From Adiantum capillus-veneris (Eukaryota > Streptophyta > Polypodiopsida > Polypodiales > Pteridaceae), in NCBI GenBank assembly GCA_014529385.2, contig CM043957.1, forward strand, positions 71,135,003 through 71,199,002: 64,000 bases of DNA, read 5' to 3'. The number at the start of each line of letters is the position of its first letter. The stretch's first letter is position 1. Below, one piece after another: positions 36,441 through 47,600 of the stretch. The notes below the pieces were generated by a model. That model saw only the letters and a program-made list of their open reading frames with translations. It had not been told where the DNA came from and did not search any database. A program made the position numbers and the translations under genes.

Positions 36441-37116
36441 TGGATTTTGATGAGATTTTCTCTCCAGTAGTCAAGATGACTACACTTCGCACCGTGCTTG
36501 GCTTGGTTGCTATCCAGGACATGGAACTTGTCCAAATGGATGTGAACACAGCATTTCTTCACGGGGATCTAGATGAAGATGTCTACATGAAACAACCAGA
36601 GGGATTCGTATGTGAAACCCAATAACCAACGAGGACAGAATTGGTTTGTAGACTTAAAAAGGCACTATATGGCCTCAAGCAAGGTTCCAGGCAATGGTAT
36701 CAAAAATTCGACAAATTCATGCAGTCTCAGGGTTACATTAGAAGTCAAGAGGATCACTGCTTATACACCAAAAGGTTGAACGATGGTTCTTTAATCATCT
36801 TGATCTTGTATGTAGATGATATGCTTATCGCAGGCAAATCAATTGATGAAATCCATCAATTGAAAAAGATGCTAAGCACTCAGTTTTCCATGAAGGATTT
36901 GGGAGATGCCAATCACTTTCTTGGTATGAACATCAAGAGAGATAGGCAACATGGAATTCTTGAATTATCTCAAGAAAAGTACATTCACAAAGTCTTGCAA
37001 CGTTTTAGTATGCAGGGGGGGAAGTCATTGAGTACCCCAATGCAAGCATACTCCAAACTTAGCAAGGAAGACTCTCCCAAGACAGTGGCTGAAAAAGAGG
37101 AAATGGTGAAAGTACC
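36440..37116 (+). pseudogene. Element C reverse transcriptase, internal deletion, cut by element D
   Basis: Starts abruptly at FDEIFSPVVKM. The preceding RT segment that normally has the KARLVAKG motif is missing, so about 100 bp has been deleted at 36440. It then has MDVNTAFLHGDLDEDVYM, TAA at 36623-36625, KKALYGLKQGSRQWY and the catalytic YVDD (36809-36820). It is interrupted at GTACC (37112-37116) by element D; the frame continues at 56180. Confidence 0.9.
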
Positions 37117-37326
37117 TGTTGAGCCAGCAGAGGATCACACCCACATTTTTGCTCACACTCATCATTTTTGTAACCATTGATTGTAATAAATGTCTTTCCG
37201 ACATTGATTTTGAATTGAGCCATTCATTAAGTAACGGGACTCAATTGAGTTTCCAGCTTGTAATCCCGAAGTAATTTCACTTGCTGATGTAATTAGTTAG
37301 AGATGTTCTCACCTCCAAGGCTGAGG

Positions 37327-37349
37327 TATATAAGCCAAAGTTTTGTAAC
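37327..37349 (+). promoter_or_regulatory. LTR core promoter (TATA box) of element D
   Basis: TATATAAGCC then AAAGTTTTGTAAC. The same 23 bases are kept in the diverged minus-strand LTR at 14371-14393, while neighbouring sequence has drifted. The 3' LTR copy is at 55439-55461. Transcription would start about 30 bp downstream. Confidence 0.75.
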
Positions 37350-37404
37350 CTAAGGGGATTCAGATTATTAATCAAAGTGAGTTTTTGAGCGCCGTGACTG
37401 TGTC

Positions 37405-37409
37405 TGAGA

Positions 37410-37442
<33 letters not shown>
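37405..37442. repeat. (GA)n microsatellite in 5' LTR
   Basis: GA run that is 6 bp longer than the copy at about 55518-55548 in the 3' LTR. This is the main length difference between the two LTRs. Confidence 0.9.
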
Positions 37443-37713
37443 TCTTATCTACTTGCTACGCGAGCTACGGAGCCGCCATTGGAGAAGCGACACCGCCATT
37501 GTGTTAGCAACGGCGAGAGCTACGCACTGATACCAAGAGTGCGCGCTATCGGCTTCTATGTGTGGTAAGTTCCTACGAGCTTCGGTGTGAGTTTTCTTCC
37601 AACTCGTGTGTCGGAATAGAGCGTGCAGCATATCTATAGAACCACAACGAGTAGAGCTACACATTAGTACCATCGGGGTCAAGTTTCGGTCACCTGTATT
37701 TTTCGGCCTGTCT

Positions 37714-37723
37714 TCATACGCGT
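37714..37723. promoter_or_regulatory. Core match to the palindrome motif inside the LTR
   Basis: TCATACGCGT equals ten central bases of the 24-bp palindrome found nine times in the element's untranslated regions. The 3' LTR has it at 55820-55829. It contains ACGCGT, which fits the CGCG box recognised by plant CAMTA transcription factors. Chance is possible for a single 10-mer. Confidence 0.45.
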
Positions 37724-38070
37724 TTACCGCACGGAGTGGTTATAGGTTGATTTTGCAGTTCAAGTCTTAAGGGTGTTGTTCTTACCTAGTGTATAGACTT
37801 CCCCTTGAGTTTGAGATCGATTCAATGATTCTAGATCCTGTTTCGTATAGCATTCGTTCGTAGTACGGATTTCAGTCACTTGCGTATTTTAGAACTTAGA
37901 TTTGATTTCCTTAGTAGTGATTGTCATTAGAAGGTCGAGTAGGTGATTTGACACCCACCTAGTTGTTTCCATGCGCCTGCGGGTCAAGCTTCGTCCTCGT
38001 CTGAAAAATTCTATTGTTGGTTGAGTTCTCGCTATTTAGCTTCCGCTAGCGGCGTAACCGCCTTAACATT

Positions 38071-38088
38071 TGGCGCCGCTGCCGGGGA
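38071..38088 (+). promoter_or_regulatory. Primer binding site, tRNA-Asp (element D)
   Basis: TGGCGCCGCTGCCGGGGA, two bases after the LTR end. It is complementary to the 3' end of plant tRNA-Asp with one mismatch and is typical of Athila-like elements. Confidence 0.9.
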
Positions 38089-38603
38089 CGAGAGCCCTAA
38101 GTAGGTGACCTTAGACTAATCCTACGAGGTGAGTCGTATAAACTACTTTGTGTACTTTAGTTAGAAAAGATCTAGGAGTGGTGGACTCCGAAGATCTCGA
38201 GAGATACTAGGAAGTGGGGTATTCCTGGGTCTTCCGTGTTGACAGTATTTTTAGTTTAGCTTAGATTGGTTTGTTGTTTTGTTGGTGTTGAGTAGTTGTT
38301 GATAGAAGAAGAATTTGCTAGTCCGTGAGTGGCAGTGGATCTCTTTAAAATCACAATTACCAAACCCAATTTATGATTAGGAATAGCTTAGGTAGGACTT
38401 CATTTGATCCTGATCTAGAGCTAGTAATCATTGGAGTATTTGCTTGATATGGTTGATTGCATGCTAGATCACTAAACCGTCGAGTTAGTAGTGAAACTTG
38501 CAATAAACAAAAGTCAGAGAAATTTTATGTGTATCTGGGAGTTGCTGAGCACTTGAGGAAGCTTTAGGAAGGATTCTGTGCCAAAAAACTGGAAATCTGC
38601 AAC

Positions 38604-39327
38604 TTTAGACATCATACGCGTATGATGTCTAAATGACCAAACAGAGACCAAAACAGAAATTTTGACTTTACCAGAGTGTTCAAAAGGGGGGTTATACCCT
38701 AATTTCAACTTAAAACAAGAGCATTAACACTCAAAGAAACCCGAAAAGACAAGTCGGAGTCCAAGAAACGCAAAGAATAGAAAATTTTGGATTCAGATCT
38801 TGTTTTTACATTCAAACCTGACAAAAACATTTGAAACTCAATTATAAACATTGGAGAAGGCTTAAAACCAAGAATAGTCAAAATCTGGGACAAAAGACAT
38901 CATACGCGTATAATGTCTTTTGGCACATCCACTGCTTATTTTTTATATCTGACCTGACAAGATTGTTACAAGCACTGTAGGAAGCATAAATATCAAGTTT
39001 TGACCTAAATTGATGAAAAAGACATCATACGCGTATGATGTCTTTGACCTAATTTTGGACATATTTTGATACTTTGCCAACACAGATCCATTATAATAGC
39101 TGTCTAGAGGTTATATTTCAAGTTTCATCCCATTTGGATCACAATTGACCCAAAAAACAAGTCAAAAGCGGAAAATTGCCAAGAAAAGCCTAAATTAGCC
39201 ATAACTTGCTCAAACAGAGTTCAAACTGAATTTTGTGAGTGGACAGAGCATAAGGGGGCTACTGAGAGTGAGCATAACCAAAATAGTCTAAATTTGTGAA
39301 AAAAGACATCATACGCGTATAATGTCT
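38604..39327. repeat. Palindrome array 1: four copies in the gag leader
   Basis: The half-site AGACATCATACG is followed directly by its reverse complement, a 24-bp palindrome. Copies are at 38607-38630 (extended to a perfect 30-bp palindrome, 38604-38633), 38895-38918, 39020-39043 and 39304-39327. Copies 2 and 4 share the same single G-to-A change in the right arm. Starts are 288, 125 and 284 bp apart. Sequence between copies is only weakly similar. The leader (38089-39495) has no supported ORF. The motif could be a DNA-binding site (ACGCGT core) or, in RNA, a 10-bp stem with a self-complementary CGCG loop. Confidence 0.93.
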
Positions 39328-39495
39328 TTTTCAGCATAACTGCAACAAAATTCTCACTTGATGAAACAGAAGTTGTCCAACTGACAAGATTAAATAATTG
39401 ACCAAGTATCAGTCAGTTTGGATCAATTCTGACCACAAAAACTTGGGGAAAATAAATTGCCGAGACGGAAAAGTTAAAGTCCTTTAGGGGAATTG

Positions 39496-42400
39496 ATGAA
39501 TTTGAGATCGGGCAGGAACCTCCAGAATAACCAACCAAAACAAGGGGAACCAACAAGTGTCATATCAACCGAGGGAAGTGTAAACCAAAGTTGGGTGCAA
39601 CCATTAGAGCCGATCTTTGAAGGAAGTGTCTCTGATACTTCTTCGGAGAGATCTTACGAGATTTTCACCGAACACTTGGAACACTTGAACCTGAACAACA
39701 GAGAAAATATGGCAGCAGGATCATCAAACCCTTCCGCCACAATGAAGCTATTGTTCATAAAATACCAGTACGACAATGAGCAAGGTGCCAAGATCTACAA
39801 AGATGGAATGGACCGCTATTGTGTAAAGATAGAGGAGAGACCTAGTGAGTTCAAGGACTTAGTGCCTGTGAGCTATAGCGGAGATAGATATCTAGATGAC
39901 GAGGGTACCATGTACTTGGTAGTCCTAAACCCTAACATTGTGGACAAGTGGGGATTGATGGGCACCAAAGCCAAAGTAGATGAAGAACTTGAGGAGAAAG
40001 CACCAATAATGAACTTCCCTGATGCGAGGTTAAGAAGAGAGAATGAAACTACAAGGATCAACACTGATAACATCTATGTGGGGCTATACAAATATAATAA
40101 TGGGGAGCAGGATCTCTATTATAGATGTGAAGAACCCTACACTGGAGAGTTGACAGACCGAAAAAGACTTTATGTCTTTACCTACACAGAGGGATCGGAA
40201 GTGAAAATTGCCGCTTACGACAAGTATGGCAGGCAATACTCAACAATGGGCAAGAAAGAATTAGAAGGATATACATACTTTGGGGGACCACTACATCAGT
40301 ATTATGTTACTTCTAGCTCACAAAGACCATCACCAACAAATGGGGGGCAAAACCCAATGACGACAGGAGGACAAAGAACTCAGGCTGCTGACTCTTTCAG
40401 TCAACCTCAGTACTCGAAGCCCGGACCAATGGGATCATTACATTCCAGAGAGTCAATGGATACGAATCGAGGTAGTGCAGTTCCAATCCACACATATACC
40501 ACTCCAGGTCCAAGGCTCGAAGCGGAACCATCACATTTACCTCCTAGTAGTAGATTCAGAGCAGGGGAACCGACAAGGGTAACCCATGAAGTCCATGATG
40601 CTAGAGAAAGCTTTAGCCGAGACACAGGAGCAATGAGATTGGTAGCAGACCATAGACGTATGAGACCATCTCAAGTAGCAAAGTGTATGCCAAAGAAGTA
40701 TGGTGGTTCGGGAGATCCGTATGCACATGTGTCACTCTTTAAGCAAGTCTTAAGAGCTGAGCAGATAACAGATTTCCATACACAATACGAGGGATTTGGT
40801 CTTACTCTAGAAGGTACGGCATTGACATGGTTTCAACCACTGAACATAGGGGGATTCCATGACATTGACCATTTGCTAAGAGAGTTTGCTGAGGAATTCT
40901 CAAAACGAGGGATTAAGCACAATACGGTCTCACAAATATATGCTTTTAAACAGGGAGAACACAAAAAAGTGAAGGAAGCTTCACTTCGCTTCAAACAATA
41001 CATTGAGAGATGTCCAGTACGTGAACGACCACAAGATGACAGACTATCTGTTCTCTTTATTGAGGGACTGAGAAACGACACTCTCAAGAAGGACTTGCAC
41101 TTGAAAGCTTGTACAAGTTTCGAGCAAGTAACGAGAGAAGCATTGTACTTAGTGGATAACTGTACGGTTTATGGAGAGGTGTCAGCGGATACAGATTTTG
41201 CATCCAGTAGCTCCTCCTCCGTAGCGAGCGAGACTACCACTAAAAAGAATGTTCAAACAACAACCATGCCAAATGTAGAGCAAATGATAGAAGATGCTCT
41301 AAAAAGGATGGCACCATACCAAAAACCATTGCCAAAAACACTGAAATGGTGTGCTATTGAACAAAAATGGACAAACCATCCAACAGAGGAGTGCTATTAC
41401 AACAAAGGGTATGTAAGGGAGCGTCAGTATGCACCTCCTGCTCAATTAGCACCACCTCAAGTACATCCAGTACCTCGATACCCAACGGGAAATGTACCAG
41501 GACCTATGGGGATAGAAAGACCGCAACCGGTATTGGGACAACAACCACCTTTACCAGGAGCAAGACCAGTAGGCATTAGATATGCACCAACCTTAGAGAA
41601 TCAGGAAGAACAAGCCTTAGTGCCTGTTCAAGCCTATTATGAAGAATCTGGTGCACACATGTCTCCAACTGTGTATTACCCACCAGAAGAACCCAAACAA
41701 CCAGAACCATGGGGCATGATTGGGAATGTTGGAATACCAACAGTTACAAGTGCTTCTGATGAAGAGAGATACAATTTGGACGCAAGAACATTGATGTTCA
41801 TAGCTCATGGAGGGTTAACAGGACAAAGACCATCCTATCCACAAAGGACGAATCAAATGGGACCAAGACCAGCACTAGGACCCTGTTACAAGTGTGGAGG
41901 TGACCATCTGATGAATGTTTGTCCACATACGGAAATCATTAGAATTAACGCTTATTGCACTGAGTGTGGGGTTACTCACTTCATTGAGGATTGTTCAAAG
42001 AATCCAAACAAAGTGCAAAAGACGACATTGAATATGCTAGAAACTATTCCTACCAGCAGTGGGTCTGAAAATGAAACTCTGATACCAACGCAAGTTGTTA
42101 CTAGAGCTCAAGCTAAGAAAACCACTAGAGAACCTGAGAATGGAAAGTTAGCGACTGAAATGGTTAGTCAAGGACCGCGGAGTCAGAAAAACACATGGAA
42201 AGCTAGAAAAGCACGCATGAAGTTGAGAAAAGAACGTGAAGACGCTATTCTAGCTGAGGAACTAAAGCGAACTAAAGATAGATTAGAAAAACTTGAGAGT
42301 CAAAACGGGAAACGAGAGATGAGCCCGGAAAGAACGAAACAAAAGAGTATCAAAGAAACAACGAGCTTAAGCTCAGGGGGATCAGTGCTAGTCGACAAAG

Positions 42401-44334
42401 TACACGAACCATTGGACGCACTGATGAGAGCTTACGAAGCTAGGTTAAAGAACAACCAAACACAAGAACAGAGGTGGATGACATACCCAAACGCGGAATT
42501 GGAAAAGCAGAGACTTGAAATGTGCCAGAGAATGATCGAGACTGCACAAGCCTTATTAGAACCACCAAAAGAAACAATGAATTGTGGAACGGAAAACCCA
42601 ATTCAGCAAGAGACTATCGTTTCACGGGTAGCTGAAAAGACTCCCAGTGCACAAAAGCCTGAAAATACACACAAGGATGACCGCATAGTGTTGAACACAA
42701 CCGATCAGGAGATAGAGAGTTTTCATCCAGTCATACAGAGGTCTTACGAAAGAGATGAGGATTACAATGAATTTTGGAAACAAGTGAGAGAGGCAAACTT
42801 TGCAAACGAGCTAAGTTGCCAAGCTAATCAGACAAATTGGGAAAAGGACATCAGGAACCCTCCCATAGTGGAATTTGAGGCAGGATCTCAAGTGGACTTG
42901 GATCTGCAATCTTACTGGGGAGATGGGGGCTCTGTTAGAACAATGGAGAGCAAACCTCACTCACTGAATACCTTACCTTCATACTTAGGAGAGTATGAAG
43001 CAAAATCCGAGATTAGAGCACTTCCCTCACGAAGAATCTCATCAGAAAAAGTCATGGACTCGCAAGGATTGATAGAGATCTTGTCAACACCAGTGACATG
43101 CACTATCACTCTAGCTGAGCTTTTGAGGCTAAGACCACATATGTGGACCACTGTAGGAAAATGCTTGGAGAAATTTGGGATAAAAGACCCAACATCGAGA
43201 CTGCAAGAGGGTATACAAGAGCTGAGTAAACCACAAAAGAACGCTAAGCCTGTACCCTTAAACAAGGTCGGAGAGTATTGCGAAGGTGAAGAGGGGAATA
43301 CAACCTTACCAGTTGAATTCCAAGGAGTAAACACGATGGCAATACTAGACAGCGGAGCTGGGGTAGCCATTGCTACAAAAGAAATCTGGAAAAAATGGGG
43401 GAAACCAGCAATAAGGAAGACTAGGTTGAAACTCCAATTAGCAGATGGACACATGGAGAAACCTATGGGGTTATTAGAGAAAGTCGTAGTGACTTCTTGC
43501 GGCATTGAATACGAACATACTTTTGCTATTGTCGATTTTGGCAAGGAGAATAACTATGATATCATATTGGGAAGACCATTCATGAGACAGTTGAAAATGG
43601 TCCAAGATTGGGGCTACGATCACATATACCTGAGAAATATGGAAACCACTACACGTGTGAACCTGAAAGACCATAGCTACAAAGATGTGAACCGAACACC
43701 GGTAGAGGAGTTTGATTCAGCTACTTTGGCGGGATCCGAATTTCCAGCTTGGTTAGGTAAACCCAAGGAGTTATGGATGTGTGGAGCTTCGAAATGTGGA
43801 AGTCTGAAACGAGAAGAATGTGTTTTAGAAAGGGCTATCGAAGACGAAACTTATATAGGAGAACCCTTTCCAGAGGACACGCTTGAACCATTAGAATGGA
43901 CACACATTCTAGCAACCCTAGATGTTTGTGCAATTCCGGATGGTCCCACAACGAAATTTTGCGACAAGGACGGGTACGACGTGGTTCCGTACTTCATGTT
44001 GAGAACTGTACTCGAAAAAGAAACTGAAAAGAACGATACACTGGAAAAGGAAGATGAAGAGGAGGTGTTTCACGACATTCCCGATCATCCTGAGTGGGGA
44101 AATGAAGCAGACAACGAGTCAACGGACAATTCAAGCGGAAACGAAGAAACTATAACGGATGTCCGATTTTATGATTTTCCGAACCAAACTAAACAACGCC
44201 AGAAACGCTATAGAGCAAAGAGAAAAACAAAGGGGGTTAGAACCAATCCGATGCCTAGAATAAGAGGAAAAAATCAATTCCTAATGCTAGTAAAGGCGGA
44301 AGATTGTGTTAAGGACAAGATTTCTGAAGAATGA
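39496..44334 (+). CDS. Element D Gag-protease polyprotein (1612 aa)
   Basis: The first ATG of the frame is at 39496. Residues about 70-275 form an extra globular domain (NEQGAKIYKDGMDRYCVKIE, FGGPLHQYY) not normally seen before a gypsy capsid. Capsid follows at about 395-560 (GDPYAHVSLFKQVLRAEQIT, ALTWFQPL). Then comes a Pro/Gln-rich linker and two CX2CX3HX4C zinc knuckles (C797 and C821 onward). A long charged helical region leads to a retropepsin with active site LDSGAG (Asp1285), flap-like region and ILGRPF. At 1612 residues it is several times longer than usual gypsy Gag. The frame is intact. The stop TGA at 44332 overlaps the ATG of the next small ORF (ATGA). It would form the virus-like particle and process the polyproteins. 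Confidence 0.9.
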   Translation: MNLRSGRNLQNNQPKQGEPTSVISTEGSVNQSWVQPLEPIFEGSVSDTSSERSYEIFTEHLEHLNLNNRENMAAGSSNPSATMKLLFIKYQYDNEQGAKIYKDGMDRYCVKIEERPSEFKDLVPVSYSGDRYLDDEGTMYLVVLNPNIVDKWGLMGTKAKVDEELEEKAPIMNFPDARLRRENETTRINTDNIYVGLYKYNNGEQDLYYRCEEPYTGELTDRKRLYVFTYTEGSEVKIAAYDKYGRQYSTMGKKELEGYTYFGGPLHQYYVTSSSQRPSPTNGGQNPMTTGGQRTQAADSFSQPQYSKPGPMGSLHSRESMDTNRGSAVPIHTYTTPGPRLEAEPSHLPPSSRFRAGEPTRVTHEVHDARESFSRDTGAMRLVADHRRMRPSQVAKCMPKKYGGSGDPYAHVSLFKQVLRAEQITDFHTQYEGFGLTLEGTALTWFQPLNIGGFHDIDHLLREFAEEFSKRGIKHNTVSQIYAFKQGEHKKVKEASLRFKQYIERCPVRERPQDDRLSVLFIEGLRNDTLKKDLHLKACTSFEQVTREALYLVDNCTVYGEVSADTDFASSSSSSVASETTTKKNVQTTTMPNVEQMIEDALKRMAPYQKPLPKTLKWCAIEQKWTNHPTEECYYNKGYVRERQYAPPAQLAPPQVHPVPRYPTGNVPGPMGIERPQPVLGQQPPLPGARPVGIRYAPTLENQEEQALVPVQAYYEESGAHMSPTVYYPPEEPKQPEPWGMIGNVGIPTVTSASDEERYNLDARTLMFIAHGGLTGQRPSYPQRTNQMGPRPALGPCYKCGGDHLMNVCPHTEIIRINAYCTECGVTHFIEDCSKNPNKVQKTTLNMLETIPTSSGSENETLIPTQVVTRAQAKKTTREPENGKLATEMVSQGPRSQKNTWKARKARMKLRKEREDAILAEELKRTKDRLEKLESQNGKREMSPERTKQKSIKETTSLSSGGSVLVDKVHEPLDALMRAYEARLKNNQTQEQRWMTYPNAELEKQRLEMCQRMIETAQALLEPPKETMNCGTENPIQQETIVSRVAEKTPSAQKPENTHKDDRIVLNTTDQEIESFHPVIQRSYERDEDYNEFWKQVREANFANELSCQANQTNWEKDIRNPPIVEFEAGSQVDLDLQSYWGDGGSVRTMESKPHSLNTLPSYLGEYEAKSEIRALPSRRISSEKVMDSQGLIEILSTPVTCTITLAELLRLRPHMWTTVGKCLEKFGIKDPTSRLQEGIQELSKPQKNAKPVPLNKVGEYCEGEEGNTTLPVEFQGVNTMAILDSGAGVAIATKEIWKKWGKPAIRKTRLKLQLADGHMEKPMGLLEKVVVTSCGIEYEHTFAIVDFGKENNYDIILGRPFMRQLKMVQDWGYDHIYLRNMETTTRVNLKDHSYKDVNRTPVEEFDSATLAGSEFPAWLGKPKELWMCGASKCGSLKREECVLERAIEDETYIGEPFPEDTLEPLEWTHILATLDVCAIPDGPTTKFCDKDGYDVVPYFMLRTVLEKETEKNDTLEKEDEEEVFHDIPDHPEWGNEADNESTDNSSGNEETITDVRFYDFPNQTKQRQKRYRAKRKTKGVRTNPMPRIRGKNQFLMLVKAEDCVKDKISEE

Positions 44335-44606
44335 GAGGCAATGATCAAAAGAGCTTACGAAAAGACAAAAAAGGCTCAAGAAATCAAGTTCAAAGGAATG
44401 GAACGAAAACAGAAACAGAAAAATCAGAAAAGAACAAGCGCAACAGAGAACACACGGAGTCCAAGCTAGAACGTAGAAACAAGTACAGAGAGCTCAAGAA
44501 AACTCTGAAAGAAGTTTGGACGACAGAAATTGAGAGTGGAGAGGACAAAACGCCAAAATCAAGGAAAACATGGATGTTCCCTCTCACTATAGGAAATTCA
44601 CAATAG
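44331..44606 (+). CDS. Small basic ORF between gag and pol of element D (91 aa)
   Basis: The ATG overlaps the gag stop (ATGA) and the 3' end overlaps the pol start by 37 bases, so it bridges the two genes. The product is Lys/Arg/Glu-rich and helical (KLERRNKYRELKKTLKEVW), with no known domain. It could couple translation of pol to gag by reinitiation. Alternatively, it is simply a frame through a decayed or shifted junction: the gag frame after its stop also looks helical for about 45 codons. Not certain to be expressed. Confidence 0.4.
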   Translation: MRGNDQKSLRKDKKGSRNQVQRNGTKTETEKSEKNKRNREHTESKLERRNKYRELKKTLKEVWTTEIESGEDKTPKSRKTWMFPLTIGNSQ

Positions 44607-47600
44607 AGGATAGGAAGGTGGTATTAACCCAACCTATTCGAGAGAGGAAGGAGAACGAATCTTATGACGGACCGGAGGATGCAAAAAAAGTTGATTTAGC
44701 AGCTCCAGGTGAGCCACCTAGACCGGTGTACATAGCCACAGATTTGTCTCCAGGCGAGGAAGAGAGACTTTTGAGTCTTCTCAGAGAGTATAGGGATGTG
44801 TTTGCATGGTCTTATAAGGACTTAAAGGGAGTTGACCCATCGATATGCCAACACACAATCCCACTGAAACAAGACGCAAAGCCTAGCAGACAGAGACCAT
44901 ACACATATAATGATACTTTTGCTAAGCGAATCAAAGAAGAGATAGATAAGCTAATGGAAGCTGAATTCATATACGAGATTGAACACACCGATTGGGTATC
45001 TCCAATTGTGGTAGTACCCAAGAAGAACGGAAAACTCCGAGTGTGTGTCAACTTAAAGAAAGTGAATGCTGCAACAATCAGGGACAATTATCCCTTGCCG
45101 ATAACTGATCATGTTCTAGAGCGTGTATCAGGGAAAACAGCATACTCTTTTCTTGATGGTTTTTCAGGATATAACCAGCTAGCCATAGCACTGGAAGATC
45201 AACATAAAACAGCTTTTGCAACGGAGTGGGGAATTTATGCTTATCGGGTTATGCCTTTTGGTCTAACCAATGCTCCCGCAACCTTCCAGAGGCTGATGAC
45301 GCATGCTTTCAAAGAATACTTAAGGTTGTTTCTAGAAATATACATGGATGACTTATGTGTACATTCTCTTCTGAGAGATGAGCATCTAGAACACCTAAGA
45401 AAAGTATTTGAGAAATGTAGGACATATCGCATTTGTCTCAATCCTGAGAAATGTGTGTTTATGGTCCGACAGGGCAGAATTCTGGGACATATTGTCTCAC
45501 AAAACGGAATATCCACGGATTTAGAGAAGATAAAAGTTATAGTGGATATGCCTAGACCAACCAATGCGAAACAAGTACAGAGCTTTATGGGACATTGCGG
45601 ATATTATAGACGATTCATTTACATGTACGCTATAATAGGCCAACCACTTTACAGGCTAATAGTGAACTTTGAATGGACAGAGGAGTGTGAGGAATCGTTC
45701 AAGAAATTGAAAGAGGCACTCATTACTGCTCCAGTCTTGAAATCACCAGATTGGGAGAAGATATTCCATGTGCATATAGATGCTTCGGCATATGCAATAG
45801 GATGCATTCTGGCTCAGCCAGAAGAAGGAAACATGGATTTTCCTATCTGTTACGCCAGTCGACAGCTCAACAATGCAGAGAAGAATTACACCACAACAGA
45901 GCGAGAGGGATTAGGAATGATATATGCTGTGAAGAAATTTCGGCATTATCTTCTAGCCAACAAGTTTGTGTTTTTTACGGATCACCAAGCCTTGCTCTAC
46001 CTAGTGAATAAACCATGCAATACCGGGAGAATAGTGAGATGGTTCATTATCTTACTGGAATTCGACTTCACGGTAGTAGTAAAGAAAGGAAAAACACATC
46101 TTAGAGCTGATCATCTTTCGCGATTGACGAATGGAGAAGACCCTATAGGAGTAGATGACGACATGCCAGACGCGTACTTGTTCAACATAGAAATGATACC
46201 GAAGTGGTCTCAAAATGTCGTTAACCTATTAACCTATGGAGGAGAGTTCGATAGAAGAGAATACAACCAGAAACATATTGCTATTCAGCAATCCAAGAAT
46301 CTTCAATTGGTTGCAGGAAGGTTGTATCAATTGGGAAATGATCATGTTTTACGACTATGCATCAATCCTGAGGAATATAATATATATCTGCGCGAAGCAC
46401 ATGTTCAGGAATGTGCATTTCATTGTTCAAGAAGGAACACATATAGGAATTTGTTACAATTGGGAGTCTATTGGCCAGGAATGAAAGAAAGCGTACATGA
46501 ATATGTCACTGTATGTATTGTATGTTCATCAAAACCGCCAGCAGAGTATTCGACATTATATCAGATAATGATCGCTCCAGAATGGAGTCAGTATATTGTT
46601 GAATATCTCACAAATAGAACTTTCCCAGAAGGAACGTCAAAAGCTCGTCAGAAATCTGTAGAGACAGAAGCTAGAGATTACGCTTTAATAGGAGATCAAC
46701 TCTATAAGAGAGGTAAAGACAACCAGCTTAGGATTTGCGCATCAGAGTCTGAGTATGTGATAATCCTAGAGCAAGCTCATGGAGGAGTAGGTGGAGGCCA
46801 TTTCTCAGGTGATAAGACAGCAAAACTTGTCTTAGCCGCAGGAATATGGTGGCCAACATTACATATGGACGCTGAGGAATACGTTAAACGGTGCGATGAC
46901 TGTCAGCGGACCAAAGTACCACTTAAAAGAGATGATATGCCGCTTAGACCAATGATGGGGGCAAGAGCTTTTGCAAAATGGGGGATTGATTATGTCGGAC
47001 CCATTTCACCTCCTGCATATAAGACTCATGCACAATACATCATTGTGGCTACAGACTATCTAACAAAGTGGGTCGAAGCAAAGGCAACTCAAAAAGCAGA
47101 TGCCAGGACCACGGCACAATTTCTATATGAATACGTCTTTGTACGATATGGATTGCCAATAGAAATTGTGAGTGATCGAGGCACACATTTTATAAATGAA
47201 GTGATAGAGATCCTTCTAGATGAATTCATGGTAATCCATAGGAAATCAGCCCCGTATCATCCACAAGCAAACGGACAAGCTGAAGCAACAAACAAAACCA
47301 TATGCACGGTCCTCACGAAGATTGTATCTGAGTCGAGAACTGACTGGGACCAGAAGTTGCATTCAACATTATGGGCATATAGGGTAGCATATAAAACATC
47401 AATAGGAACGACCCCATATAACATGGTTTTTGGGCTAAATGCTATCTTACCAATAGAATTCTTGATTTCAACCTTAAGGGTGGCTAAGGATCTAGAGTGG
47501 ACAGGGCACGAGCTTTCTGATAGAATAGATGACCTGGAAAAGCTAGACGAGCTTCGCCTAAAAGCAGTAGCTTCTATCTACGCTCAAAAAAGGCGACAAA

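Larger units (their letters stand above)
37117..38068 (+). repeat. Element D 5' LTR
   Basis: TGTTGAGCCAGC...CCTTAACA, 952 bp, TG...CA ends set by the GTACC duplication and the primer site. Contains the TATA block at 37327 and a GA tract near 37405-37442. Confidence 0.97.

Noticed and set aside
36641-37180. A 179-aa RT ORF ending in EPAEDHTHIFAHTHH
   Set aside because: The end is read from the LTR of element D; the true frame leaves at 37116 and continues at 56180.
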